NCBI RefSeq assembly: GCF_904848665.1
Contig: NZ_CAJHCQ010000022.1
Location: forward strand, 62,001-126,000
DNA from: Paraburkholderia hiiakae
GTDB lineage: Bacteria > Pseudomonadota > Gammaproteobacteria > Burkholderiales > Burkholderiaceae
Reading direction: 5' to 3'
DNA length: 64,000 bases
The translations under genes and the position numbers were made by a program. The notes beneath the pieces are model-generated. The model was not told where the DNA came from and did not search any database. It worked only from the letters and a program-made list of their open reading frames with translations. This document shows positions 51,229 through 60,913 of this stretch, piece by piece; within the stretch, counting starts at the first letter, position 1, and each line of letters begins with the position of its first letter.

Positions 51229-52053
51229 TCACGCCTCCTCTACTGTCCTGGCGTTGTCTTGACCGGATGCGCGCAGCGCGGACGACACGCTCGAGCCGAA
51301 CAGCTCGATGCGAGGGCGCGCGCTCTGCGGCTGGGATTGGGAAATCTGGGATGCCGCGCTCGTCGCGTTCGCTGCATGGGCGGGCGCCGTGGCGTCCGGG
51401 CCCGCGCGCCCTGCGCTGCCGACCCCGAACAGCTCGACGCGCGCACGCGCACGCGCGAGCCGTTCGGCGCGCGCCTCGGCGGTCTGCGCGGCGAGCTGTT
51501 GTTCGCGCTCCGCCACGCTCGTGTCCTGCGAGAGGCGCAGCTTCTTCACCATCACCTGGCCCGTGCGCGGCAAAAACGCGACCTTGCGCGGATGCGAGCC
51601 TTGCAGGTCCTCGGCCACGATGCGGATGTTCTCGGTCGCGAGATAGCGGCGCACGAACGCGGCGTTGCGGTCGCCGATATTCATCGTCGTCATGCCCGCG
51701 AGCACCGCCGCGCCGCCGAACACCTTGGCCTCGAAGCGCTCGCGCCGGCCGCCCGCCTTGATCAGCTCGTTGATGAGCACTTCCATCGCGTAGGCGCCGT
51801 AGCGCATCGCGTCGGAGGCGCCGGTGAGCGCGTGGGCGGAGTCGGCGCCGTCGTCGGGCAGCATGAAGTGGTTCATGCCGCCAATACCGGCGGTGCGGTC
51901 CTGGATGCAGGCCGCCACGCACGAGCCGAGCACGGTGACGAGCACCATGTCGTCACCCGTCGTATAGAACTCGTTGGGCAGCAGCTTGACGCCTGGGCGC
52001 TGGAAATGCGTGTCGAAATAGCGATTCGACGCGATTGGGAGGCGGGCGCTCAT
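51229..52053 (-). CDS. cheD: Chemoreceptor glutamine deamidase CheD
   Basis: The 274-residue protein has the CheD core (LVTVLGSCVAACIQDRTAGIGGMNHFMLP with catalytic Cys, then His; FGGAAVLAGMTTMNIGDRNAAFVRRYL). The core ends near residue 175. The ~100-residue C-terminal tail is disordered-looking and holds the motif R(V/I)ELFG twice (ARARVELFG and ARPRIELFG). CheD deamidates receptor glutamines. Its start overlaps the cheR stop (ATGA). Confidence 0.94.
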   Translation of the reverse strand: MSARLPIASNRYFDTHFQRPGVKLLPNEFYTTGDDMVLVTVLGSCVAACIQDRTAGIGGMNHFMLPDDGADSAHALTGASDAMRYGAYAMEVLINELIKAGGRRERFEAKVFGGAAVLAGMTTMNIGDRNAAFVRRYLATENIRIVAEDLQGSHPRKVAFLPRTGQVMVKKLRLSQDTSVAEREQQLAAQTAEARAERLARARARVELFGVGSAGRAGPDATAPAHAANATSAASQISQSQPQSARPRIELFGSSVSSALRASGQDNARTVEEA

Positions 52054-52994
52054 GCAGGCACTCCGATCGCGTCGTTCGTGCGGCGCGGCGCGGCATTGGC
52101 CCCGCCGGCGCGCGTGAGTTCGTATACCGTCTGGCCGCGCAGACGGAACGCCTGCGTGACGTAGGTGAAGTTCTCCGAGTGGCCCGCGAACAGCAGGCCG
52201 TCCGGCTTCATGAGCGGCTCGAAGCGCGTGAGGACCTGCGCCTGGGTCGGCTTGTCGAAATAGATCATCACGTTGCGGCAGAAGATCGCGTCGAACGTCG
52301 TGCGCAAGCCGTAGTCCGCGTCGGTGAGATTGAGCTGCTCGAACTTGATCATCGCTCGCAGCTCCGGGCGCACTTTTACGAGCCCCGAGTGGGAGCCTGT
52401 GCCCTTGAAGAAGAAGCGCTTGAGGCGCTCGGGCGACAGATGCTTCACCTGGTCGAACGAGTAGACGCCCGCGTCGGCCTTGGCGAGCACCTGGGTGTCG
52501 AGGTCGGTGGCGAGCACGCGTGCCTCGCGCGCGGCGCGGTCTCCAAGCGCTTCGATGAGCGTCATCGCGATCGAGTACGGCTCTTCGCCCGTCGAAGCCG
52601 CCGAACACCATACCGAAACCGGCTGGGAACCGGGCATTCCCCGGCGCTTCACGAAATCCGCGAGGATCGGGAAGTGATGCGCCTCGCGGAAAAACGCCGT
52701 GAGGTTCGTGGTGAGCGCGTTCGTGAACGCTTCCCACTCGTTCGCGTCGTTGCGCGCTTCGAGCTGGTCGAGGTACTCGCGAAAACTGTCGATGCCGAGC
52801 GTGCGCAGGCGCCGCGCGAGCCGGCTGTACGCCATGTCGCGCTTGTGGTCCGAGAGCGAGATGCCCGCGCGGCGGTGAATGAGCGCGCGAATGCGCTCGA
52901 AGTCCGCCGAGGTGAAATCGAAATCGCGGTTGCTCTCGACGCCCGAACCGCCCGGCTCGCCGGCGTCGTGGCGTGAATTTCGCAGCGCTTTCAT
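52050..52994 (-). CDS. cheR: Chemotaxis methyltransferase CheR
   Basis: The 314-residue protein has the N-terminal helical domain (FTSADFERIRALIHRRAGISLSDHKRDMAYSRLARRL). The SAM-binding domain follows (VWCSAASTGEEPYSIAMTLIE, RVLATDLDTQVLAKADAGVY, FDAIFCRNVMIYFDKPTQ). It methylates receptor glutamates. The ATG at 52994 follows AAGGAG. The C-terminal receptor-docking subdomain is expected to bind the DWETF peptide at the end of the neighbouring receptor. Confidence 0.96.
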   Translation of the reverse strand: MKALRNSRHDAGEPGGSGVESNRDFDFTSADFERIRALIHRRAGISLSDHKRDMAYSRLARRLRTLGIDSFREYLDQLEARNDANEWEAFTNALTTNLTAFFREAHHFPILADFVKRRGMPGSQPVSVWCSAASTGEEPYSIAMTLIEALGDRAAREARVLATDLDTQVLAKADAGVYSFDQVKHLSPERLKRFFFKGTGSHSGLVKVRPELRAMIKFEQLNLTDADYGLRTTFDAIFCRNVMIYFDKPTQAQVLTRFEPLMKPDGLLFAGHSENFTYVTQAFRLRGQTVYELTRAGGANAAPRRTNDAIGVPA

Positions 52995-53222
52995 GCTGAT
53001 ACTCCTTCGCATTGCGCGCCGCCCACTGCATGGGATACCGCGGCGCAGGACTGCTGCGCGCCGCGGCTGCCCGGTTGCAATGCGTGCGGCGCATGGGCGA
53101 CCTGCGCAACGCGCGTGGACCCTGGGGTCCGGCGCGGCAGGTCTTGCCGTTGTGTAGCGCTCATGTGCATTGCAGTTGCTCGTCGTGTTCAGTACTTCAC
53201 TACTTCTCTATGCCGCGTTCGA

Positions 53223-55076
53223 TCAGAACGTTTCCCAGTCCGAATCGTCCGAGGCGGATGCCGCCGTGTTCACGTGCGTATCGGCGCGCGCAGGCGCAGC
53301 GGGCCTGGCTGCCGGCGTGGCTGCCGGTTTTGCCGTGGGCTTCGCTGCCGAATGCGCTGCGGGCTTTGTCGCTGGCTTCGCGATGTCCATCGATGCCGTC
53401 GGACTTGCCGTGGCTACAGACTTCGTCGCAGTCGTTGCCGCGGACGGCGTCGTGCGTTTCGCGCCGCCCGACGCTGCCGGCGTCACACGCGCCGGGCTCG
53501 CGCCCACGCTGCGCGCTTGCGCGCCGCCCGTCGTCCACTTGCCGAGCACGTTTTGCAGCTGCCGCGTCTGCTCTTCGAGCGACGCCGCCGCCGCCGCGGC
53601 CTGTTCCACCAACGCGGCGTTCTGCTGCGTGACGGTGTCCATCTGCGTGACGGCCCGGTTGACCTGCTCGATGCCGCCCGACTGCTCCTCGGACGCCGCG
53701 CTGATCTCACCCATGATGTCGGTCACGCGACGCACGGCCTGAAGGATTTCTTCCATCGTCGTGCCGGCGCGGCCCACCAGTTGCGAGCCGCTTTGCACCT
53801 TCTCGGCCGAGTCGTTGATGAGTTCCTTGATTTCCTTCGCCGCGCTGGCGCTGCGCTGCGCGAGGCTGCGCACCTCGCCGGCCACCACCGCGAAGCCCCG
53901 GCCCTGCTCGCCCGCCCGCGCCGCTTCCACGGCCGCGTTGAGCGCGAGGATGTTGGTCTGGAACGCAATGCCTTCGATCACGCTGATGATGTCCACGACC
54001 TTCGCCGAACTCACCGCAATGCCCTGCATCGTGTTCACCACCTCGCCCACCACCTCTCCGCCTCGCGTCGCGATATCGGACGCGTTGACGGCCAGCTGGC
54101 TCGCCTGACGCGCGTTCTCGGCGTTCTGGCGCACCGTGCCGGTGAGCTGCTCCATGCTCGACGCCGTTTCCTGCAGCGAGGCGGCCTGCTGCTCGGTGCG
54201 CTGCGACAGGTCGGTGTTGCCCATGGCGATTTCACGCGCGCCCACGTCGATCGAACTTGCGCCCGTATGCACCGCGCCCACCAGCGTGACGAGGCTTTCC
54301 TGCATGCGCTTGACGCCGCTGAAGAGACGCCCGATTTCGTTGTCGCTGTAGACCGTGACGGTCTGCGAAAGATCGCCCTGGGCGATGCGCTCGAAGCACG
54401 CCACGGCGTCCTCGAGCGGCTGGACGATGAGGCCGCGCATGGCAAAGCGGATCGCCACCACGAGCACGAGCGCGATGGCGATCACCACGCCGATCGCCGC
54501 GCGCATCATGTCGATACGCTCGTTCGCCGTCACCTGACGCGCCTGCGCGCCGTCCTGCATCGCCTGCGCGAGCGGGGCGGCAACGTTGTCGTAGTCGACG
54601 AACATCGGGCTGATCTTCGTGTCGGCCACGGCGTGGTAGGCCGCTTGATCGTTTGCGCGCAGGGCCGCAAATTCGGGCTGAACGCCGTCTTGCATCAGCG
54701 TCGCGCGTTTGGTGGCGAGCGCGTCGAGCATCGTGGCGTCGAGGCCGCCCTTCGGCGCACCCTGGAAGACCTGCCACGCATCGTTGGATTTCCCGAGCAG
54801 TTCGTCGGCACGATCGAACGCCTTCTTCGCATCGTCGGCCTGGCCCGCCGCCGCGAGCGCGCTGCCGCGTTCGAGCGAGACACGCGTGCGCAGCAGATAC
54901 GACGAGGCGTCGTTGAGCGCATGCATCGCGACGAGATCGCCGCGTGCCATCGTGCCGAGCGCATCACTCGCGCGCCCGAGCGCGTAGAGTCCGAGGCCGC
55001 CGACCAGCACGGTCAGCGCAACCAGAATGACCCCGACGCCCGTGAGCGTCGTGCGGATCGACCATCTTTGCAGCAT
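53223..55076 (-). CDS. Methyl-accepting chemotaxis protein with CheR-docking pentapeptide
   Basis: The 617-residue receptor has TM1 (VGVILVALTVLVGGLGLYAL, residues ~12-31), a four-helix periplasmic domain and TM2 (IGVVIAIALVLVVAI, about 190). A HAMP region and the conserved cytoplasmic hairpin (AFQTNILALNAAVEAARAGE) follow. After an Ala/Pro/Lys-rich linker (~520-600) the protein ends in DSDWETF, equal to the NWETF tether of Tar/Tsr. The helical sensor resembles Tar-type receptors, but the ligand is unknown. The ATG at 55076 has an AGGAG site. It lies between cheW and cheR. Confidence 0.93.
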   Translation of the reverse strand: MLQRWSIRTTLTGVGVILVALTVLVGGLGLYALGRASDALGTMARGDLVAMHALNDASSYLLRTRVSLERGSALAAAGQADDAKKAFDRADELLGKSNDAWQVFQGAPKGGLDATMLDALATKRATLMQDGVQPEFAALRANDQAAYHAVADTKISPMFVDYDNVAAPLAQAMQDGAQARQVTANERIDMMRAAIGVVIAIALVLVVAIRFAMRGLIVQPLEDAVACFERIAQGDLSQTVTVYSDNEIGRLFSGVKRMQESLVTLVGAVHTGASSIDVGAREIAMGNTDLSQRTEQQAASLQETASSMEQLTGTVRQNAENARQASQLAVNASDIATRGGEVVGEVVNTMQGIAVSSAKVVDIISVIEGIAFQTNILALNAAVEAARAGEQGRGFAVVAGEVRSLAQRSASAAKEIKELINDSAEKVQSGSQLVGRAGTTMEEILQAVRRVTDIMGEISAASEEQSGGIEQVNRAVTQMDTVTQQNAALVEQAAAAAASLEEQTRQLQNVLGKWTTGGAQARSVGASPARVTPAASGGAKRTTPSAATTATKSVATASPTASMDIAKPATKPAAHSAAKPTAKPAATPAARPAAPARADTHVNTAASASDDSDWETF

Positions 55077-55266
55077 CTCGTTTGCTCCTGTCCTGTGCGA
55101 ATCGGGGCGGGCTATGCGGCCGGGCGCTGCCGACCTGGCGCGGCGACGCCCAAGGCCATGCACGAAGCGCGCGCAAGCACGAGGGCGGCTTGCCGCTCTT
55201 TGGCGGCGGCTTATCCGCTCTCTCTCACGCTGGCCTCGCGGCCCCCCGGTTTTACCTCTCGGCGCG

Positions 55267-55800
55267 TTAGACCAGCGCCTCGATTAGAGCCATTTCACGG
55301 CTCGTCATCAGCTTTTCGATGTCCATCAGGATCAGCATGCGGCCTTCCACGGTGCCGAGGCCCGTGAGGTACTCGGTCGTGAGCGTCGCGCCGAATTCGG
55401 GCGCGGGCATGATCTGCTCCATCTGCAGCGTGAGCACGTCCGAGACGCCGTCCACCACCATGCCGACCACGCGATGCGCGACGTTCAGGATGATGACGAC
55501 CGTCTGGTGGTCGTACTCGACACGGCCCAGATGGAACTTGATGCGCATGTCGACGATCGGCACGATGATGCCGCGCAGGTTGATCACGCCCTTGATGAAA
55601 TCGGGCGCGTTCGCGATGCGCGTCACGCTGTCGTAGCCGCGGATCTCCTGCACTTTCAGGATGTCGATGCCGTACTCTTCCGCGCCGAGGGTAAAGACGA
55701 GGAATTCCTGACCGCCTGCGTCGGCCTGCAGCGCGTCGCGGCGTTGCGCGCCGGCAAGCGCGCCGTGCGCGTTGCCTTGAATCGATTGGACTTCTGCCAC
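55267..55800 (-). CDS. cheW: Chemotaxis adaptor CheW
   Basis: The 177-residue CheW has LVFTLGAEEYGIDILKVQEIRGY, FIKGVINLRGIIVPIVDMRIKF and VGMVVDGVSDVL, the family signatures. It links receptors to CheA in the array. It lies 57 bases after cheA. The 190 bases to the receptor gene (55077-55266) show no feature. Confidence 0.96.
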   Translation of the reverse strand: MAEVQSIQGNAHGALAGAQRRDALQADAGGQEFLVFTLGAEEYGIDILKVQEIRGYDSVTRIANAPDFIKGVINLRGIIVPIVDMRIKFHLGRVEYDHQTVVIILNVAHRVVGMVVDGVSDVLTLQMEQIMPAPEFGATLTTEYLTGLGTVEGRMLILMDIEKLMTSREMALIEALV

Positions 55801-55857
55801 GTTAGCCCCTGAACGGTTGGGAGATGATTGGTTGAGTGCGTCCGGACTTCATAACGA

Positions 55858-58128
55858 TCACGCGAATTCGGCGAACGCACCCGAATTAGCGCTGGCGCTC
55901 ACGCCGTGCGTGGCGCGCGTCTCACGATTGAGCGCGGCCACGTCGACGATCAGCGCGACGCTGCCGTCGCCGAGAATGGTCGCCGCCGAAATGCCGTGCA
56001 CCTTGCGGTAGTTCGTTTCGAGGTTCTTCACCACGACCTGCTGCTGGCCGACCAGCTCATCGATCAGCATGGCGAAGCGACGGCCTTCGGTTTCCATGAT
56101 CGTGACGATGCCCTGCGTCGGGTCTGTGCGCGCGCCTTCCACGTTGAACGCCTGGTGCAGCGCTACGAGCGGGAGATACTCGCCGCGCACGCGCACCACG
56201 CGGTCGCCGTTGGTGACCGTGTAGATGTCTTCGTGGCGCGGCTGCAGCGACTCCATCACGAAGTTCAGCGGCAGGATGAAGATCTCGCTGCCCACCTTCA
56301 CCGACATGCCATCGAGAATCGCCAGCGTGAGCGGCAGCACGATGCGCGTGGTACTGCCCTTGCCCGCGTGCGAGGTGATCTCCACGTGGCCGCCCATCGC
56401 CTGGATGTTTCGCTTGACGACGTCCATGCCCACGCCGCGGCCCGAAACGTCCGTCACTTGCTCGGCGGTCGAGAAACCCGGCAGGAAGATGAGGTTCCAG
56501 ACCTCATCGTCGCTCATGGTGTCGCTGACCTGCATGCCCTGCTTGATCGCCTTGGCGAGAATCTTGTCGCGGCGCAGGCCAGCGCCGTCGTCGCTCACTT
56601 CGATCACGATGTTGCCGCCGTGGTGCGCGGCGGAGAGCACAAGCTGGCCCGTGGCGTCCTTGCCCGCGGCGCGGCGCGCTTCCACGGTTTCGATGCCGTG
56701 GTCGAGCGAGTTGCGCACGAGGTGGGTGAGCGGGTCGATGATGCGCTCGATGAGGCTCTTGTCGAGTTCGGTCGCCTGACCGAAGGTGACAAGCTCGACT
56801 TCCTTTCCGAGCTTCGCCGCGAGATCGCGCACGAGGCGCGGGAAGCGGCTGAAGACGTAATCCATCGGCATCATGCGGATCGACATCACCGCTTCCTGCA
56901 GGTCGCGCGCGTTGCGCTCGAGCTGCGCCATGCCGTTGTAGAGACGGTCGTGCAGCGCCGGGTCGAACGTGCTGGTGGTTTCCGCCAGCATGGCCTGCGT
57001 AATGACGAGTTCGCCCACGAGGTTGATCAGTTGATCGACCTTTTCGACGCCCACACGGATCGAGCTGCCTTCCGCCGACGCCGCGGCGGCGGCCGGGCGC
57101 GCCTTGCGCTCGCCGTCGGCTTGCGCGGGCGCGCTCGCGGGAGGGCGAGGCGCTTCGTGTTCCGGGTGCGGTGCAGGCGGCGCGGCGGGGACCACGGCGC
57201 TCGGCGCTGCCGCCGGTGCCGCGGGAGCCGCGGCCGGTGCGGGCGCAGCCTCAAGCGCTGCGGCGGAACCTGCTGCCGCTGCCGGTTGCGCGTCGCCCTG
57301 CGGCGCGGCGCCACGGCCGATCGAAATCTGTTTCTCGTCGATCACGAAGCAGCACACCGCGATGATGTCGTCGGACGTCACATCGGTTTCGAGCCACAGC
57401 GTGAGGTCGTCGCCGGTCTTCACCTGGCCGAGAATGCGGCCGAGGTTGCCGAGCTCATCGACGAGCAGATCCTGGTCCTTCGCGTCGACAGCGCGCAGCG
57501 TGACGCGCAGGTGCGGACCTTCCGCGCCCGCCTCGGCGCTGGCCGCAGGCGCCGAGCCTGCTGCATCGATCGCCTCGCTCACGACGTGTTCGGGCGCGCC
57601 CGAGCCCGCAGCCGACAGCGTGCTGTGCATTTCGAAAGCGGCTTCGAGATCTTCTTCCGAATCGCCAGCGCTTGCCTGTGGGGCCGGCGCGGGTGCCGGC
57701 GCGGGCACGGGTTCAGGCGCGGAAGCGGGTACGCCGCGGCTTTCCGCATAGAGACGCTCGAGCTTCGTGCGCACGGCGGCAGCCGCTTGCGCGTCGGGCT
57801 CGGCGCTCGCGCGGTAGGCGCCGAGCTGGTCGGAGAGCACGTCCTTCGTTTCGAGGAACGTGTCGATCATGTCCTTGCGCAGCACGAGCTCGTTGTTGCG
57901 AGCGCGGTCGAGCAACGATTCGAGAATGTGGGTCGTCTCGGTCAAGGCCGTGAAGCCGAACGTCGCCGCGCCACCCTTGATCGAGTGCGCCGCACGGAAG
58001 ATCGCCGCCAGATCCTCGGGATCCGGGCGACCGACGTTCAGGTTCAGGAGAAGCTGCTCCATCTGCGCGAGCAGCTCGTCCGCCTCGTCGAAAAACGTCT
58101 GATAGAACTGAGTGATGTCGAGAGTCAT
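55858..58128 (-). CDS. cheA: Chemotaxis histidine kinase CheA
   Basis: The 756-residue kinase has an HPt domain with the phosphorylated His48 (FRAAHSIKGGAATFGF) and an Ala/Pro-rich linker. Next is a P2-like domain (HLRVTLRAVDAKDQDLLVDELGNLGRI), then a second Ala/Pro linker (280-350). The dimerisation helices, the ATPase domain (HLVRNSLDHGIE; GRGVGMDVVKRNIQAMGG) and a CheW-like domain follow. It phosphorylates CheY and CheB. Linkers are longer than in E. coli (654). Confidence 0.97.
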   Translation of the reverse strand: MTLDITQFYQTFFDEADELLAQMEQLLLNLNVGRPDPEDLAAIFRAAHSIKGGAATFGFTALTETTHILESLLDRARNNELVLRKDMIDTFLETKDVLSDQLGAYRASAEPDAQAAAAVRTKLERLYAESRGVPASAPEPVPAPAPAPAPQASAGDSEEDLEAAFEMHSTLSAAGSGAPEHVVSEAIDAAGSAPAASAEAGAEGPHLRVTLRAVDAKDQDLLVDELGNLGRILGQVKTGDDLTLWLETDVTSDDIIAVCCFVIDEKQISIGRGAAPQGDAQPAAAAGSAAALEAAPAPAAAPAAPAAAPSAVVPAAPPAPHPEHEAPRPPASAPAQADGERKARPAAAAASAEGSSIRVGVEKVDQLINLVGELVITQAMLAETTSTFDPALHDRLYNGMAQLERNARDLQEAVMSIRMMPMDYVFSRFPRLVRDLAAKLGKEVELVTFGQATELDKSLIERIIDPLTHLVRNSLDHGIETVEARRAAGKDATGQLVLSAAHHGGNIVIEVSDDGAGLRRDKILAKAIKQGMQVSDTMSDDEVWNLIFLPGFSTAEQVTDVSGRGVGMDVVKRNIQAMGGHVEITSHAGKGSTTRIVLPLTLAILDGMSVKVGSEIFILPLNFVMESLQPRHEDIYTVTNGDRVVRVRGEYLPLVALHQAFNVEGARTDPTQGIVTIMETEGRRFAMLIDELVGQQQVVVKNLETNYRKVHGISAATILGDGSVALIVDVAALNRETRATHGVSASANSGAFAEFA

Positions 58129-58195
58129 TGCTCTTTCACCGCGTTAATTGCCTGGGGGTGCCTGGGGCTTGCCTGGTCGGTCGCCACGCGGCACC

Positions 58196-58570
58196 TCAAG
58201 GGTGGGCCTCGCCGAGTGCGCTCGCCAGGTCGACGAGCAGCTCGGGGTCCACCGGTTTTTCGATCCAGCCGGTCGCGCCTGCGTCGCGTACGGCTGCCTT
58301 GAAGCCTTCGTCCGATTCCGTGGTCAGCACGAGGATGGGCGTTTCGAAGTACGAAGGATTCGCCCTCAACTGCTTGATCAGGTCGAGCCCGCCCATGCGC
58401 GGCATGTAAAGGTCGGTGAGCACGAGATCGAAGCGCTGGGCGAGCGCATGCTCGAGCCCTTCTTCGCCGTCGCTCGCCACCGTCACTTCGTAGCCTGCCG
58501 AGCCGAGCGCCGCACGCAGGATCTCCCGCATGGACACCGAATCGTCGATCGCCAGAATGTTCCTGATCAT
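58196..58570 (-). CDS. CheY-like single-domain response regulator
   Basis: The 124-residue receiver domain has LAIDDSVSMREILRAAL, Asp53 (LVLTDLYMPRMGGLDLIKQL), LTTESD and the Lys of GWIEKPVDPELL. It differs from the cheZ-linked CheY and lies between motB and cheA. In related bacteria this position is named cheY1. It may act as a phosphate sink or an alternative output; it is unlikely to be the main motor ligand. Confidence 0.9.
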   Translation of the reverse strand: MIRNILAIDDSVSMREILRAALGSAGYEVTVASDGEEGLEHALAQRFDLVLTDLYMPRMGGLDLIKQLRANPSYFETPILVLTTESDEGFKAAVRDAGATGWIEKPVDPELLVDLASALGEAHP

Positions 58571-58583
58571 CCGTTCCTCGTTG

Positions 58584-59669
58584 TCATTGCGCTTCCGGCG
58601 CTGCCGTTGTTCCCATCGCCGGCGCCACTGTCACCGCCGGCACCACCGACTTGGCCACCTTCGGCGCGATCGCCACCGGGGCCGGCGCCGCCTTGACCGG
58701 CACGGCGTCCGGCGTGAGCCCGGGCAGGCTCTTGCCCGAACCCGCTGCGTCGTCGGAGAGCGTGGTGGTGGTCGAGTCGTCGTGCATGAGCGCGTCTTCG
58801 GACTTCTTGTTCAATACGATGATGCTGATACGGCGATTCTCGGGGTCGAGCGGATCGGCCTTGTTCAGGTTCTGCGTCGAAGCGAGACCGAGCACGCGCA
58901 ACACCTTCGATTCGTCCATGCCGCCCGCGATCAGCTCGCGGCGCGAGGCATTGGCGCGGTCCGCGGAAAGCTCCCAGTTGCTATAGCCCTTCTCGCCGCC
59001 CGCATAGGGCACGGCGTCGGTGTGGCCCTGCACGACGATGCGGTTGGGCACGTCGTTGAGCGTCATGCCGATCGCCTGCAGGATGTCGTGCATGTACGGC
59101 TCGACCACGTCGCGCGCGGTTGCGAACATCGGGCGCTTCTGCGAGTCGACAATTTCGATGCGCAGGCCCTGCAGCGTGGAGTCGATGCGGATCTGCTGCT
59201 TGAACTGGCGCAGCACCGGGTTCGCCTCGATCGCCGCCATCAGCTTCACCTGCAGGTCATGCAGGCGCACCTGCTCCTTGCGTTCGAGCGAGCCTTCGAG
59301 CTGCTTCGTGGCGTCGTCGTCGTTGTGCTTCGACTGGTCGCGCTCCGAGCGCTCGGTCGCGCCGTCGCTGCGGCGCGTGACGCCCTGGTCCTGCGACGAG
59401 ATGTCACGGCCACCGCCTTTCAGGATGCTCGAGTCTTCGGCGCTGCGGTCGCCGCCCCAGAGCGTGATCTTCAACGGCTGGTTGAAGTAGTCGGCAATGC
59501 CGCGCAACTGCACCGTCGAAGCCGACGAGAGCAGCCACATCAGCAGGAAGAACGCCATCATCGCGGTCATGAAGTCCGCGTAGGCGAGCTTCCACGCGCC
59601 GCCATGATGGCCGGCCTTCTTCGGCGCGGCGCGCTTGACAACGATTGCGCGGTCCTTGTTATTGCTCAT
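58584..59669 (-). CDS. motB: Flagellar stator protein MotB
   Basis: The 361-residue protein has one membrane helix (ADFMTAMMAFFLLMWLLSS) with the proton-binding Asp32. The plug region and an OmpA-like peptidoglycan-binding domain follow (IVVQGHTDAVPYAGG, LSADRANASRRELIAGG, NRRISIIVL). Pairs with MotA as the proton channel. The C-terminal tail is Ala/Pro/Val-rich. Gap to motA is 10 bases. Confidence 0.97.
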   Translation of the reverse strand: MSNNKDRAIVVKRAAPKKAGHHGGAWKLAYADFMTAMMAFFLLMWLLSSASTVQLRGIADYFNQPLKITLWGGDRSAEDSSILKGGGRDISSQDQGVTRRSDGATERSERDQSKHNDDDATKQLEGSLERKEQVRLHDLQVKLMAAIEANPVLRQFKQQIRIDSTLQGLRIEIVDSQKRPMFATARDVVEPYMHDILQAIGMTLNDVPNRIVVQGHTDAVPYAGGEKGYSNWELSADRANASRRELIAGGMDESKVLRVLGLASTQNLNKADPLDPENRRISIIVLNKKSEDALMHDDSTTTTLSDDAAGSGKSLPGLTPDAVPVKAAPAPVAIAPKVAKSVVPAVTVAPAMGTTAAPEAQ

Positions 59670-59679
59670 GGGCCGGTCC

Positions 59680-60540
59680 TTACTTCGCCTTCACGCGGCG
59701 CACGTGCTCTTCGAGTTCCGTGAACGACGGACGCTCGGTCGAGAACAGCACCTTGCGGCCGAACTCCACGGCAATGGCCGGCGCGTAGCCATTCAGGCTC
59801 GCGAGGATCGTCACCTTGATGCACTGGAACATCTTGGTCGACTCGGTCACGCGCTGCTCCGCGAGGCTCGAGAGCGGGCCGATCAGGCCATACGAAAGCA
59901 AAATGCCGAGGAACGTGCCCACCAGCGCCTGGGCGATCATCTCGCCGAGGACCGCGGGCGGCTTGTCGGCGGACGCCATGGTGTGAACCACGCCCATCAC
60001 CGCCGCGACGATACCGAACGCCGGCATCGCGTCGCCCACCTTCGCGAGCGCATGGGCGGGCGCCTCGCCTTCGGCGTGGTGCGTTTCGATTTCCTCGTCC
60101 ATGAGGCTTTCGATCTCGAAGGCGTTCATGTTGCCGCCCACCATGAGACGCAGGTAGTCGGTGAGGAATTCGACGATGTGGTGGTCGGCCAGGATCTTCG
60201 GATACTGCGTGAAGATCGGGCTCTTCTGCGGATCGTCGATATCCGCTTCGAGCGTGAGCGTGCCTTCCTTTCGCGCCTTCGCGAGCAGGACATAGAGCAG
60301 CGCGAGCAGCTCCATGTACACGTCCTTGTTGTATTTGGCGCCCTTGAACAGCGTGGGAAGCACGCGCAAGGTGGCCTTGATGGTCTTGATGCCGTTGCCG
60401 AGGATGAACGCGCCGACGCCAGCACCACCGATCATGAGCAATTCCATCGGCTGCATGAGCGCGCCGAGATGGCCGCCCTCGAGTGCGTAGCCGCCGAAGA
60501 CGCAAAGGATCGTCAAGAGGGTTCCAACGATAATCAGCAC
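59680..60540 (-). CDS. motA: Flagellar stator protein MotA
   Basis: The 286-residue protein has four membrane helices (MLIIVGTLLTILCVFGGYALEGG at the start; MPAFGIVAAVMGVVHTM; ALVGTFLGILLSYGLIGPL) and the cytoplasmic loop that presses on FliG. It is a normal-length MotA. It is first in the operon motA-motB-cheY-cheA-cheW-mcp-cheR-cheD-cheB-cheY-cheZ and has a sigma-28 promoter 60 bases upstream. Confidence 0.97.
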   Translation of the reverse strand: MLIIVGTLLTILCVFGGYALEGGHLGALMQPMELLMIGGAGVGAFILGNGIKTIKATLRVLPTLFKGAKYNKDVYMELLALLYVLLAKARKEGTLTLEADIDDPQKSPIFTQYPKILADHHIVEFLTDYLRLMVGGNMNAFEIESLMDEEIETHHAEGEAPAHALAKVGDAMPAFGIVAAVMGVVHTMASADKPPAVLGEMIAQALVGTFLGILLSYGLIGPLSSLAEQRVTESTKMFQCIKVTILASLNGYAPAIAVEFGRKVLFSTERPSFTELEEHVRRVKAK

Positions 60541-60599
60541 TGACGGGTCCTCACTAGAAATGCGCCGCGAACCGCCGTCGGCCCGCGCCCTTAGCTGGG

Positions 60600-60626
60600 T
60601 TTACGGCAACGGCGCGAAAAACTTTG
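60600..60626 (-). promoter_or_regulatory. Sigma-28 promoter of the motA-che operon
   Basis: On the minus strand CAAAGTTT (60619-60626), an 11-base spacer and GCCGTAAA (60600-60607) match the FliA consensus. The -10 is 60 bases before motA. Beyond it, 60627-60913 between flhC and this promoter contains no gene, and no clear terminator for flhC was seen. Confidence 0.85.
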
Positions 60627-60913
60627 GGATTGAATGGGCGCGGATCGTAAGCCGGCCGGGCGTCTGCCGTCTGCGCTGCCTGCGCATGACGGATGAATCT
60701 GGGGCCGGTTCGCAAAGCCGCGTGGGAAGGGATTGCTGTTTGTGCCTGTGACTGGCCGTGACCGCCTGTGACGATGCGGCCTCGGCTTCGGCAATCGCCG
60801 TTCGGGGTGGCCGCGCGGCTTCTGCACAGAGACGGGCCGGGTTTATCCGGAGTCTCGACCTGCGCGGACAGCATCGGGCACCCACAAGCGACGTTTAGCC
60901 GCGTCGATCTGCC

